Shown here piece by piece: positions 1-5,809 of a stretch of DNA of 13,379 nt; position 1 is the stretch's first letter, and each line of letters opens with the position of its first letter. The DNA is from DASUFI01 sp036274635 (lineage in GTDB: Bacteria; Planctomycetota; B15-G4): the NCBI GenBank assembly GCA_036274635.1, contig DASUFI010000263.1:1-13379 (forward strand), read 5' to 3'. Below the pieces are notes generated by a model, which saw only the letters and a program-made list of their open reading frames with translations, searched no databases and was not told where the DNA came from. The position numbers were made by a program, and so were the translations under genes.

Positions 1-26
1 GCCCAGGGGTGCGAGACGGGTGCGGT

Positions 27-659
27 TCACTTGCCACCTCCCTGCACGACGTCGTCCAGCGGCACGACGACCTCCTGCGGCTCGATCGGGCCGGCACGCT
101 CGGCGGCCAGCGCGGCGTCCACCTGCGCGTGCACCGAGGCCAGCGTGTCCTGCACCGCCTCCAGGCCCGCGAGACCGCTCTTGGAGGGCGCGACCAGCTG
201 CTGCGCGCCGGTGTCCCGCGTCACCACGAAGGTGCCGTCGGGCGCCGTGGCCACGCGATAGCTGCCCTGCGCCAGCGACACCACGTCGAAGCTGCCCTGG
301 TCGTTGCGCTCCAGGAAGAGCAGCACGGTGTCGCCGTCGGCCAGCTCGGGCGCGCCCGGCATGGTCATGACGTAGTCGCCCATGCGGCCGCCCGGCGTGC
401 GCACCGAGATGGTCTCGCCCGCCTCGCCCTTCCAGGCGGCGGCGACGGCGATCTGGTGCAGCGTGACGACCGCGCCGCCGTCGGGAGTCCACTGCGGCGC
501 GCTGGAGAGCACGCGCCCGGTGACGACGTGCGAGGAGAGCTGCGTGAGGCCGGCGAAGTCGAGGCGCTGCACGGTGGCCGCGACGGCGGCTCCCGCGAGC
601 ACGAGGACCATGGCCGCGCCCCGCCAGCCGGCGACCCGGCCGGGACGGAAGGACAGCAT
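27..659 (-). CDS. Secreted protein of unknown function downstream of the BlaI/M56 pair
   Basis: Predicted 210-residue exported protein. The first 28 residues look like a signal peptide: Arg-containing start, hydrophobic stretch AAMVLVLAGAAVAA, small residues before a probable cleavage site. The mature part has no cysteine and looks mainly beta (LSSHVVTGRVLSS, DGDTVLLFLER, GSYRVATAPDGTFVV). From memory it resembles a loose family of secreted bacterial proteins with a 'vvGrV ... KG ... vpGG ... aQG' pattern that is often next to matrixin-type proteases; that is recollection, and the window ends too soon to test it. The ATG at 659 is supported by GGAGG with a 7-nt spacer. It lies 164 bp downstream of the M56 gene on the same strand, so it may be the last gene of that operon and an effector or target of it. 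No enzymatic motif is visible and I assign no function. Confidence 0.8.
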   Translation of the reverse strand: MLSFRPGRVAGWRGAAMVLVLAGAAVAATVQRLDFAGLTQLSSHVVTGRVLSSAPQWTPDGGAVVTLHQIAVAAAWKGEAGETISVRTPGGRMGDYVMTMPGAPELADGDTVLLFLERNDQGSFDVVSLAQGSYRVATAPDGTFVVTRDTGAQQLVAPSKSGLAGLEAVQDTLASVHAQVDAALAAERAGPIEPQEVVVPLDDVVQGGGK

Positions 660-736
660 GGAGAGACCTCCGCGCCGACGGAGGGACCGCGAGCCTGCAG
701 CCGCGGAGCGACCGGCGGCGATTGGGGGAAGAACCT

Positions 737-754
737 TGCCCGAAACGACGGGCA
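737..754 (-). other. Short inverted repeat between the M56 gene and the secreted-protein gene
   Basis: TGCCCG and CGGGCA form a 6-bp stem around a 6-nt loop in the 164-bp gap. Read on the minus strand it is followed by AAGGTTCTTCCCC, which is only weakly T-rich. It could be a weak or partial terminator between two genes of one operon, or chance in GC-rich DNA. The rest of 660-823 shows nothing else except the Shine-Dalgarno of the downstream gene. Confidence 0.25.
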
Positions 755-823
755 GAGCCTATCCGACGCCGCCGGTTCGCGGAAGGCGCGTCCGCGCCCG
801 GAGGGACGGACTCGACGGGCGGC

Positions 824-3619
824 TCAGTTCTCCTCGCCCAGCCGCTCGCGCGCCTCCTCCTGGTAGGCCTTGGACTGGATGCTGCCCAGCGCCGCCTCGA
901 AGGCCGCGCGCACCGCGGGCTCGTGCAGCTGGTCGTCCGGCACCTGCTCCAGCACCTCGGCGAGGTACGCGTCGCTGTCGACCTGGTGCGCGGCCGCGGG
1001 CAGCAGCGCCGCGGTGAAGTCCGGGCGCGCGCCGTCGCCGAGCCAGGAGTTCGCGACCTCGGCGGCGTAGGCGTCGGACTCGATCGTGGCCAGCGCCGCG
1101 AAGAGCGCGTCGCGCACGGCCGGGTCGTTGCGCGTGCGGGCCGGCAGCGCCTGGAGCACCTCGGCCATGTAGGCGTCGCTGTCCAGGTGCTGCGTCGCCA
1201 GCGTCAGCAGCACGACGGCGGTCTCGCCCTTGACCGCGCGCTCGCCCATGACGTCCTGAAGCACCTCGGCCATGCTGGCGTCGGAGTCGATCGTCTCCAG
1301 CACCGCCACCCAGGCCTGACGCACGCTCGCGTCGCGCAGGCGCGTCGCGGACACCGTCTGCAGCACCTCGGCGGCGCAGGCGTCGGACTCGATGCCCGCC
1401 GCCGCGGCCTGCAGGCCGCGCGCGACGACCGGCGCCTCGGCGCCGTCGCTGCCGAGCAGGCACTCGAGCACCTCGGCCTCCTCCGCGTCGGACTCGATGG
1501 ACTCGACCGCGTGGAACAGCGGCTCCACGAGGTCCGGGTCGCCCATGGCGTCGGGCCCGATGCACTGCAGCACCTCGGCCAGCTCGGCGTCGCCGCCGCC
1601 GCTGTCCGTCGCCAGCGCCAGCGCGTCGGCGAACTCGGACGTGTCCAGCTCGTGCTCGGTGAGCAGGCAGTGCAGCATGGACTCGCGGCCGCTGCCCGCG
1701 GACATGGCACGGATCGCGTCCAGCGCGGCCTGCGTGCCGCCCTGGTCCACGAGGTGCGACACGCGCGAGGACGCGAACACGCCCGTCTCGGTCAGGGCGA
1801 CCGCCATGAGCTTGTCCGCTTCAGCGCGGGCCGCGTCGCCGGTGACCTCCTGGCCGCCCACGTTGCCGCTCCACGCCACGCTCTCGTTCCCGTCCTCGTC
1901 CTCGACGCCCTTGGCTTCGAGGTGGTCGGTCACGCCTCCGTGCTCGTGCACGATCGAGAAGGAGCCCTCGTCGTCGATCCAGCCGATGTGCGTGCCGCTG
2001 TCGTCCGGCTCCACGTCACCCTTCTGCGTCACGGTCCAGTGGTCGTCGTCGTGGCTCCAGCTCCAGATGCTGGTGCAGTCGCCGTCGCAGACGTTCATGT
2101 ATCCGAGGCCGCGCAGGTTGCCGAGGTGCAGCTGCAGGTCCGGCATCTCGAGGGTCATCGGCTCGATTCTCGGCGCGAAGCGCAGCAAGCGCGGCGACGA
2201 GATCTTCGGAAAGCTCAGGCTCAGGCTCTGCGCCGGCGGGGCGGGCGCGTCGGGCGCGTCGGGCGCGTCGGCGGTGCGCGGCGGCTCGGGAGCGAGCGGC
2301 GCCTCGGCCGGCGGCGGCGCGAGCTGCGGGCGGCGCATGCGCGGCGCCTCGGGCGCGGCCTCGACCGGCACCACCTGGCCGTCGATCTCGACGACCGCGT
2401 CCGGGACGGGGTTGCCCGCCGCATCCGTCACGTGCGCGACGAGGTGCGGCGCGTCGGGCGAGCGCGGCTGCGCGGGCGGCTCGGCCTCGGGCTGCACGCA
2501 GGCCAGCGCGGTGACCAGCGCGGCGGCCAGGCCCGCGGCGGCGAGGGCGCGGCGCGGGCCCGGCACGGCACGGCGGCGGCCGGCCTCGAGCACGGCCAGC
2601 AGGCGGCCCTCGAGCTGGCTGCGGCGCGCCATGGCCAGCGTCGCCACGCCCGTCACGCCGCCGGCGCTGCGGCTGGCCGCGATGGCCAGCAGGTGGTCGG
2701 CGTACTCGCTGGCGCGGCTGCCGGCGCGCAGCACGGCGTCGTCGCAGGCCAGCTCGCGGTGGCGGCGCAGCTCGCGGCTGGCCAGCCACGCGAGCGGCTG
2801 CCACCAGTACAGTGCGCAGGCCGCCTGCGCGACCATCTGGCCCGGCCAGTCGGCGCGGCGCACGTGCGCCAGCTCGTGCAGCAGCACGTGGCGGCGGCGC
2901 GAGGGGCTCCAGTGGTCGGAGTCGGCGGGCAGCAGCACGACCGGCCGGCGCCAGCCGAAGGTGAGCGGCACGATGGCGTCGGGCGAGCGCCGCAGCTGCA
3001 GCAGGCGCTGCAGCGAGAGCTCGGAGCGCACGCGGTCGGCCAGCGCCAGCCACGCCGGGTCCGTGATCGGCGTGGCGCGCCGGGCGAGCGCCCGCGCGCG
3101 CAGCAGGCCCAGGAGCAGCGTGCCCAGCACGGCGGCAGCCCCCGCGCCCCACAGCACGAGCAGCAGCGCACGCGGCGAGTCGAGCAGGTGCAACGTGAAG
3201 ACGGGGCTGCGCGGCGTGGCGGCGGGCTGCTGCGATGCACGCGCGGGCGCCGGCGACTCGGCCGGGGCGGGCGTGCTCGGCGCGGGAGGCGTCTCGGCCT
3301 CGTCGCGGCGACGATCGCGCGCCTCGTCCAGCGCGGCCAGCGACGTCGGCGTCGGACGCACGCGGTCGCGTGGCGCCGCGGCCGCCGCGGGCGGCGCGGA
3401 ATCCAGCAGGGCCGCCAGCGGGCCCGCGGGCACCGCCACGCGCGGCGTGACGGCGGCGAGCAGCGGCAGCGCCAGCAGGCCGGCCAGCGCGAGCTGCCAG
3501 TGCAGGTGGCGCGCGGCGGCCGAGGAGCGGCGCAGCAGCGCCGCGGCGCCGAAGGCCAGCACGAGGAGCAGCGTGCCCTTGACGGCCAGGTCGATGACGA
3601 GCGGCTGGATCGAGGTCAT
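824..3619 (-). CDS. BlaR1-like M56 membrane metallopeptidase with a C-terminal repeat sensor domain
   Basis: A 931-residue membrane sensor-protease. Order: two N-terminal membrane helices (about 9-29 and 40-60), a Pro/Ala-rich linker, a third helix (about 147-168), a cytoplasmic zinc peptidase domain with HELAH at 248-252 and a downstream ELACDDAVL segment supplying the expected third zinc ligand, and a fourth helix ending near Cys374. Then come a carboxypeptidase-regulatory-like stretch (VTDAAGNPVPDAVVEI), a Pro/Ala/Asp linker, a beta-rich region with CDGDC (Cys511, Cys515), and eight helical repeats with core SDAxxAEVL to the end. In the family, a signal at the extracytoplasmic part triggers the peptidase, which inactivates the partner BlaI repressor. 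Here the sensor part is not a penicillin-binding domain, so the signal is unknown. The ATG at 3619 is 2 nt after the blaI stop, with an AAGGAAGGA ribosome site inside the end of blaI. The frame stays open upstream, but that part is shadow of blaI. Confidence 0.9.
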   Translation of the reverse strand: MTSIQPLVIDLAVKGTLLLVLAFGAAALLRRSSAAARHLHWQLALAGLLALPLLAAVTPRVAVPAGPLAALLDSAPPAAAAAPRDRVRPTPTSLAALDEARDRRRDEAETPPAPSTPAPAESPAPARASQQPAATPRSPVFTLHLLDSPRALLLVLWGAGAAAVLGTLLLGLLRARALARRATPITDPAWLALADRVRSELSLQRLLQLRRSPDAIVPLTFGWRRPVVLLPADSDHWSPSRRRHVLLHELAHVRRADWPGQMVAQAACALYWWQPLAWLASRELRRHRELACDDAVLRAGSRASEYADHLLAIAASRSAGGVTGVATLAMARRSQLEGRLLAVLEAGRRRAVPGPRRALAAAGLAAALVTALACVQPEAEPPAQPRSPDAPHLVAHVTDAAGNPVPDAVVEIDGQVVPVEAAPEAPRMRRPQLAPPPAEAPLAPEPPRTADAPDAPDAPAPPAQSLSLSFPKISSPRLLRFAPRIEPMTLEMPDLQLHLGNLRGLGYMNVCDGDCTSIWSWSHDDDHWTVTQKGDVEPDDSGTHIGWIDDEGSFSIVHEHGGVTDHLEAKGVEDEDGNESVAWSGNVGGQEVTGDAARAEADKLMAVALTETGVFASSRVSHLVDQGGTQAALDAIRAMSAGSGRESMLHCLLTEHELDTSEFADALALATDSGGGDAELAEVLQCIGPDAMGDPDLVEPLFHAVESIESDAEEAEVLECLLGSDGAEAPVVARGLQAAAAGIESDACAAEVLQTVSATRLRDASVRQAWVAVLETIDSDASMAEVLQDVMGERAVKGETAVVLLTLATQHLDSDAYMAEVLQALPARTRNDPAVRDALFAALATIESDAYAAEVANSWLGDGARPDFTAALLPAAAHQVDSDAYLAEVLEQVPDDQLHEPAVRAAFEAALGSIQSKAYQEEARERLGEEN
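830..1612 (-). repeat. Eight tandem 102/105-bp coding repeats (34/35-residue SDAxxAEVL units)
   Basis: The Ala codon of each SDA (or aligned) core lies at 1586, 1484, 1379, 1277, 1172, 1070, 968 and 866, giving steps of 102, 105, 102, 105, 102, 102 and 102 bp (residues 678 to 918 of the M56 protein). Cores include ESDAEEAEVL, ESDACAAEVL, DSDASMAEVL, DSDAYMAEVL and DSDAYLAEVL. The first (GGGDAELAEVL) and last (QSKAYQEEARERL) are degenerate, as expected for capping units. The period and helical pattern suggest a HEAT/ARM-like solenoid. From memory, related repeats with an 'SDY' core occur after M56 domains in other phyla. Confidence 0.85.
2243..2269. repeat. Three exact copies of a 9-bp unit (GGGCGCGTC)
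   Basis: GGGCGCGTC is repeated three times head to tail inside the M56 gene. On the minus strand it encodes Asp-Ala-Pro three times, in the flexible linker between the carboxypeptidase-regulatory-like stretch and the beta-rich sensor region. It is an in-frame microsatellite-like tract that could vary in copy number without breaking the reading frame. Confidence 0.85.
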
Positions 3620-3621
3620 GG

Positions 3622-4011
3622 TCAGCGTCCTTCCTTGCGGGCCTTCTCCACCAGCTTCACGAGCCGGTCGAGTTCCTGGGGATCGAGCTTGCTGGATTGC
3701 AGGTCGAGCAGCGCGGCCACGGCCGCCTCGGTGCTGCCGTCGAAGAAGGTCTCGAGCACGCGGCGCAGCGCGGAGCGGCGCGCCTTCTCGCGCGCGACGA
3801 CCGGCTCGAAGACGTAGCGCGGCCCGGCGTGCTCGTGCCGCACGTGGCCCTTGTCCTCGAGCACCTTGAGCAGCGCGCGCACGGTGGAGTAGCTGGGGGG
3901 ATCGGGCAGCTGGGCCAGCACCTCCTGGGCGGTGGCGCGGCCGCGCGCGTAGAGCACGTCCATGATCTGGCGCTCGCGACGGGACAGGCCGCCGTCGGGT
4001 GCAGGGGTCAT
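3622..4011 (-). CDS. blaI: BlaI/MecI/CopY-family transcriptional repressor
   Basis: A 129-residue repressor, the normal length for the family. Residues 9-70 form the winged helix: LSRRERQIMDVLYARGRATAQEVLAQL, then the recognition helix from SYSTVRALLKVLEDKG (about 40-55), then the wing HVRHEHAGPRYVFEPVV. Residues 71-129 are the helical dimerisation and cleavage region (RRVLETFFDGSTEAAVAALL). Family members bind as dimers to short palindromes over the promoter and are inactivated through the partner M56 protease encoded next door. The ATG at 4011 has a good ribosome site (GGAGG, 5-nt spacer). Two palindromes ahead of the gene (4147-4162, 4166-4181) are the likely binding sites, implying autoregulation of the operon. 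'blaI' describes the family; there is no beta-lactamase here, so the regulon is unknown. Confidence 0.93.
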   Translation of the reverse strand: MTPAPDGGLSRRERQIMDVLYARGRATAQEVLAQLPDPPSYSTVRALLKVLEDKGHVRHEHAGPRYVFEPVVAREKARRSALRRVLETFFDGSTEAAVAALLDLQSSKLDPQELDRLVKLVEKARKEGR

Positions 4012-4045
4012 CGCTTCCTCCGTCGTCGTGTCGGGCTTCGCGAGG

Positions 4046-4080
4046 GGGCCGGTCCGGCACTCTCCCTGCCGGACCGGCCC
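4046..4080 (-). promoter_or_regulatory. Perfect 14-bp hairpin in the predicted blaI leader
   Basis: GGGCCGGTCCGGCA (4046-4059) and TGCCGGACCGGCCC (4067-4080) pair perfectly around the 7-nt loop 4060-4066. It lies 34 nt ahead of the blaI ATG and downstream of the putative operators, so it would be in the 5' untranslated RNA. No U-run follows on the minus strand, so a classical intrinsic terminator is unlikely. An RNA structure affecting stability or translation, or a DNA-binding palindrome, is possible. Confidence 0.6.
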
Positions 4081-4146
4081 AGCCGTCCCGAAACCGTGTG
4101 CGGTGTCCCGGACGCGCGCGGCGTCCCGAGCGGGTCGCGGCGCGCA

Positions 4147-4162
4147 TGCTGGATTTCCAGCA
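4147..4162. promoter_or_regulatory. Putative BlaI operator 1 (TGCTGGATTTCCAGCA)
   Basis: A 7-bp perfect inverted repeat (TGCTGGA / TCCAGCA, 2-nt spacer) in the intergenic region ahead of blaI. It shares the outer TGCT-N8-AGCA pattern and the 16-bp length with the neighbouring palindrome at 4166-4181. The two centres are 19 bp apart, a spacing suited to two repressor dimers side by side. BlaI-family binding is inferred from context. Confidence 0.6.
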
Positions 4163-4165
4163 CAG

Positions 4166-4181
4166 TGCTAAGAAATTAGCA
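4166..4181. promoter_or_regulatory. Putative BlaI operator 2 (TGCTAAGAAATTAGCA)
   Basis: Inverted repeat TGCTAA / TTAGCA with a 4-nt centre, set in a rare AT-rich island in this GC-rich window. On the minus strand it overlaps the -10 candidate TAATTT (4178-4173), so a bound repressor would block the promoter. The flanks CAGT (4163-4166) and ACTG (4182-4185) extend the dyad with a bulge. Its pairing with the palindrome at 4147-4162 makes it the best operator candidate. Confidence 0.65.
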
Positions 4182-4200
4182 GACTGCGCGCCGGCGTCAA
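4173..4200 (-). promoter_or_regulatory. Candidate sigma-70-type promoter for the blaI operon
   Basis: On the minus strand TTGACG (4200-4195) matches a -35 box well, and TAATTT (4178-4173), a partial -10 match, follows after 16 nt. Transcription would start around 4165, giving a leader of about 150 nt that contains the 14-bp hairpin. The -10 match is weak (3 of 6), so position is uncertain. The rest of the 229-bp gap between the hpt stop and the blaI start shows nothing further. Confidence 0.45.
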
Positions 4201-4240
4201 GACCCTGCTGCGCGCGGAATTCCCGGAGGAGGCCGCGGAC

Positions 4241-4855
4241 TCAGCCGGTGCTCCCGCGCGGCAGCGCCACGATGTCCGGCAGGTTGCGGTAGCGCTCGTT
4301 CCAATCGAGTCCGTAGCCGACGACGAAGAGGTCGGGGATGGTGAAGCCGGTAAAGTCCGCGTGCAGTGGCGCGATGCGGCGGCTGGGCTTGTCGAGCAGC
4401 GTCGCCAGGCGAACGGAGCGCGGCGCCTGCGCGCGGAGGTCGTCGCGCAGGCGCAGCAGCGTGCGCCCCGTGTCCAGGATGTCGTCCAGCAGCAGGACGT
4501 GGCGGCCAGCGACGTCGAGGCCCGGATGCATCTGCACCCGCAGCTCCCCCGGCTCGGTGGCGCCGCCGCGGTAGCTCGAGGCCAGCGCGACGCCGAGCCG
4601 CACGGGCATGTCGAGGCGGCGCATGAGGTCGGCGGCGAAGACCAGGCCACCGTGAAGCACGGCCACGACCGTCAGCTCCTCGCGGCCGTACACGGCGCGG
4701 ATCTCGCGCGACAGGCGCTCGACGGCCTCGCGGATCTCGTCGCCCGTGAAGAGCACCTGGCAGCCGGGCGGGGACTCGGGGCGTGGCGCGGCGTCCGGCG
4801 GCGCGGCCGCGCGCCTGCGGGCTGAGCCGGCGTCCGTGGCGGGACGCTCAGGCAT
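4241..4855 (-). CDS. hpt: Hypoxanthine phosphoribosyltransferase
   Basis: Purine salvage enzyme that transfers phosphoribose from PRPP to hypoxanthine or guanine, giving IMP or GMP in the cytoplasm. In the 204 residues the family motifs are clear: VLFTGDEI at the core start (34-41), VAVLHGGLVFAADL (64-77), the flexible loop SSYRGG (93-98), the PRPP-binding motif VLLLDDILDTGRT (120-132) with Asp128 in the catalytic-base position, and the C-terminal FVVGYGLDWNERYRNLPDI typical of Hpt. The motif has DD where many homologues have ED. About 30 extra low-complexity Ala/Pro/Arg residues precede the core, compared with usual enzymes of about 180. The start at 4855 is favoured because it overlaps the stop of the purine nucleoside phosphorylase by 8 bp (ATGCCTGA); no clear ribosome site is seen, so translational coupling is likely. 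A shorter start cannot be excluded. Confidence 0.95.
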   Translation of the reverse strand: MPERPATDAGSARRRAAAPPDAAPRPESPPGCQVLFTGDEIREAVERLSREIRAVYGREELTVVAVLHGGLVFAADLMRRLDMPVRLGVALASSYRGGATEPGELRVQMHPGLDVAGRHVLLLDDILDTGRTLLRLRDDLRAQAPRSVRLATLLDKPSRRIAPLHADFTGFTIPDLFVVGYGLDWNERYRNLPDIVALPRGSTG

Positions 4856-5735
4856 GGCTGGACGCGGCCGTGCGCCGTCCGAGCTGCGGAATCGCGCCCA
4901 TGAGCAGCGTCTGGAGCAGCGACGTGCTGGCCGCCGACATGCGCAGCACGTCCTCGTGCGACAGCGGCCTCGGCTCCAGGCCCGCGGCGAAGTTGGTCAC
5001 GGTGGCGATGCCCGCGGCACGCAGCCCGCGCTGCCGCGCGACCACGACCTCCGGCACCATGGACATGCTCACCACGCGGGCGCCCAGCTTCTGCGCCAGG
5101 CGCACCTCGGCCGGCGTCTCGTAGCTGGGCCCCTGGAACTGCGCCAGCGTGCCGCGCCCGACGGTGACGCCCGCGCGCGCCGCGGTGGCCTCCAGCACGC
5201 GCAGCACCTCGGCGTCGTAGGCGCCGGTGAGGTCCGGGAAGCGCGGGCCCAGGCGCGGCTCCTCCTCGCCCGCCAGCACGTTGACGCCCGAGAGGTTGAG
5301 GTGGTCCTCGATGAGGCAGATGTGCCCCGGCGCGAGGGTCAGGTCCGTGCTGCCCACCGCGGAGGTGACCAGCAGCGTGTGCACGCCCACCAGCGAGAGC
5401 ATGCGCACGCCGAAGACCACGTCGGCGATGGGGCGGCCCTCGTACACGTGGATGCGGCCGCACAGCGCGAGCACCGCCACGTCGCCGCAGTAGCCGTGCA
5501 GCAGCGAGCCCGGGTGGCCCGCCGTGCGCGTGACCGGCATGTGCGGGATCTCGCCGTACTCGAGGAACTGCGGGCGCTCGATGCTGTCGAGCGCCTCGGA
5601 CAGGCCGCTGCCCAGCACGACGCCGATCGACGCGCGCCCGAGGCGCGCGGCCACCGTGTCGGCGGCCTTGGCCAGTTGCTCGTAATGCGTGCCCACCGCG
5701 ATGGCTCCCGAAACGGCTCCGGGGCCGCCGATCAT
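4848..5735 (-). CDS. Purine nucleoside phosphorylase (trimeric PNP family)
   Basis: Cleaves inosine or guanosine with phosphate to the free base and ribose-1-phosphate; the base is the substrate of the overlapping hpt product. In 295 residues I see the phosphate loop GSG at 42-44, AGHPGSLLHG (72-81), GRIHVYEG (93-100), IEDHLNLSG, GPSYETPAE with the base-contacting Glu, MSMVPE, and VTNFAAG with the Asn typical of 6-oxopurine specificity. The segment TSAVGS (124-129) replaces the usual TNAAGG and resembles the methylthioadenosine phosphorylase branch. The ATG at 5735 lies inside a -10-like TATGAT on this strand and has no good ribosome site. A GTG at 5696 (residue 14) follows GGGAG and may be the true start. 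The gene is divergent from the UbiD-family gene. Confidence 0.93.
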   Translation of the reverse strand: MIGGPGAVSGAIAVGTHYEQLAKAADTVAARLGRASIGVVLGSGLSEALDSIERPQFLEYGEIPHMPVTRTAGHPGSLLHGYCGDVAVLALCGRIHVYEGRPIADVVFGVRMLSLVGVHTLLVTSAVGSTDLTLAPGHICLIEDHLNLSGVNVLAGEEEPRLGPRFPDLTGAYDAEVLRVLEATAARAGVTVGRGTLAQFQGPSYETPAEVRLAQKLGARVVSMSMVPEVVVARQRGLRAAGIATVTNFAAGLEPRPLSHEDVLRMSAASTSLLQTLLMGAIPQLGRRTAASSHA

Positions 5736-5780
5736 ACACCCGACCCGTCTCGCGGCGCCGCCGTCCGCGTGGCTATGATC
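5730..5780. promoter_or_regulatory. Divergent promoter region with mirrored TATGATC boxes
   Basis: TATGATC occurs on the plus strand at 5774-5780, about 30 bp ahead of the UbiD-family GTG, and on the minus strand at 5736-5730, facing the phosphorylase gene. Each contains a good -10 hexamer (TATGAT), and together they form a 7-bp inverted repeat with a 37-bp spacer. No convincing -35 boxes are seen. This is the whole space between the two divergent genes. Confidence 0.4.
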
Positions 5781-5809
5781 CGCCGCCCGTCCGTGGCGCT
5801 GGGAGGCCC

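Noticed and set aside
722..3817. A 1031-codon open frame on the plus strand opposite the M56 gene
   Set aside because: Very Arg/Gly/Ala/His-rich with no family motif. It mirrors the M56 gene, which has a clear HELAH motif, membrane helices and a good ribosome site. Stops are rare in opposite frames at this GC content.
3620..4147. Extended start of the M56 gene through the blaI region
   Set aside because: The extra part is the wrong-frame image of blaI. MTSIQPL at 3619 begins right at the first membrane helix and has a ribosome site.
4166..4181. Resemblance of TGCTAA / TTAGCA to the HrcA CIRCE element
   Set aside because: CIRCE has the half-sites in the opposite order (TTAGCACTC-N9-GAGTGCTAA), and the gene behind it is blaI, not a chaperone operon.
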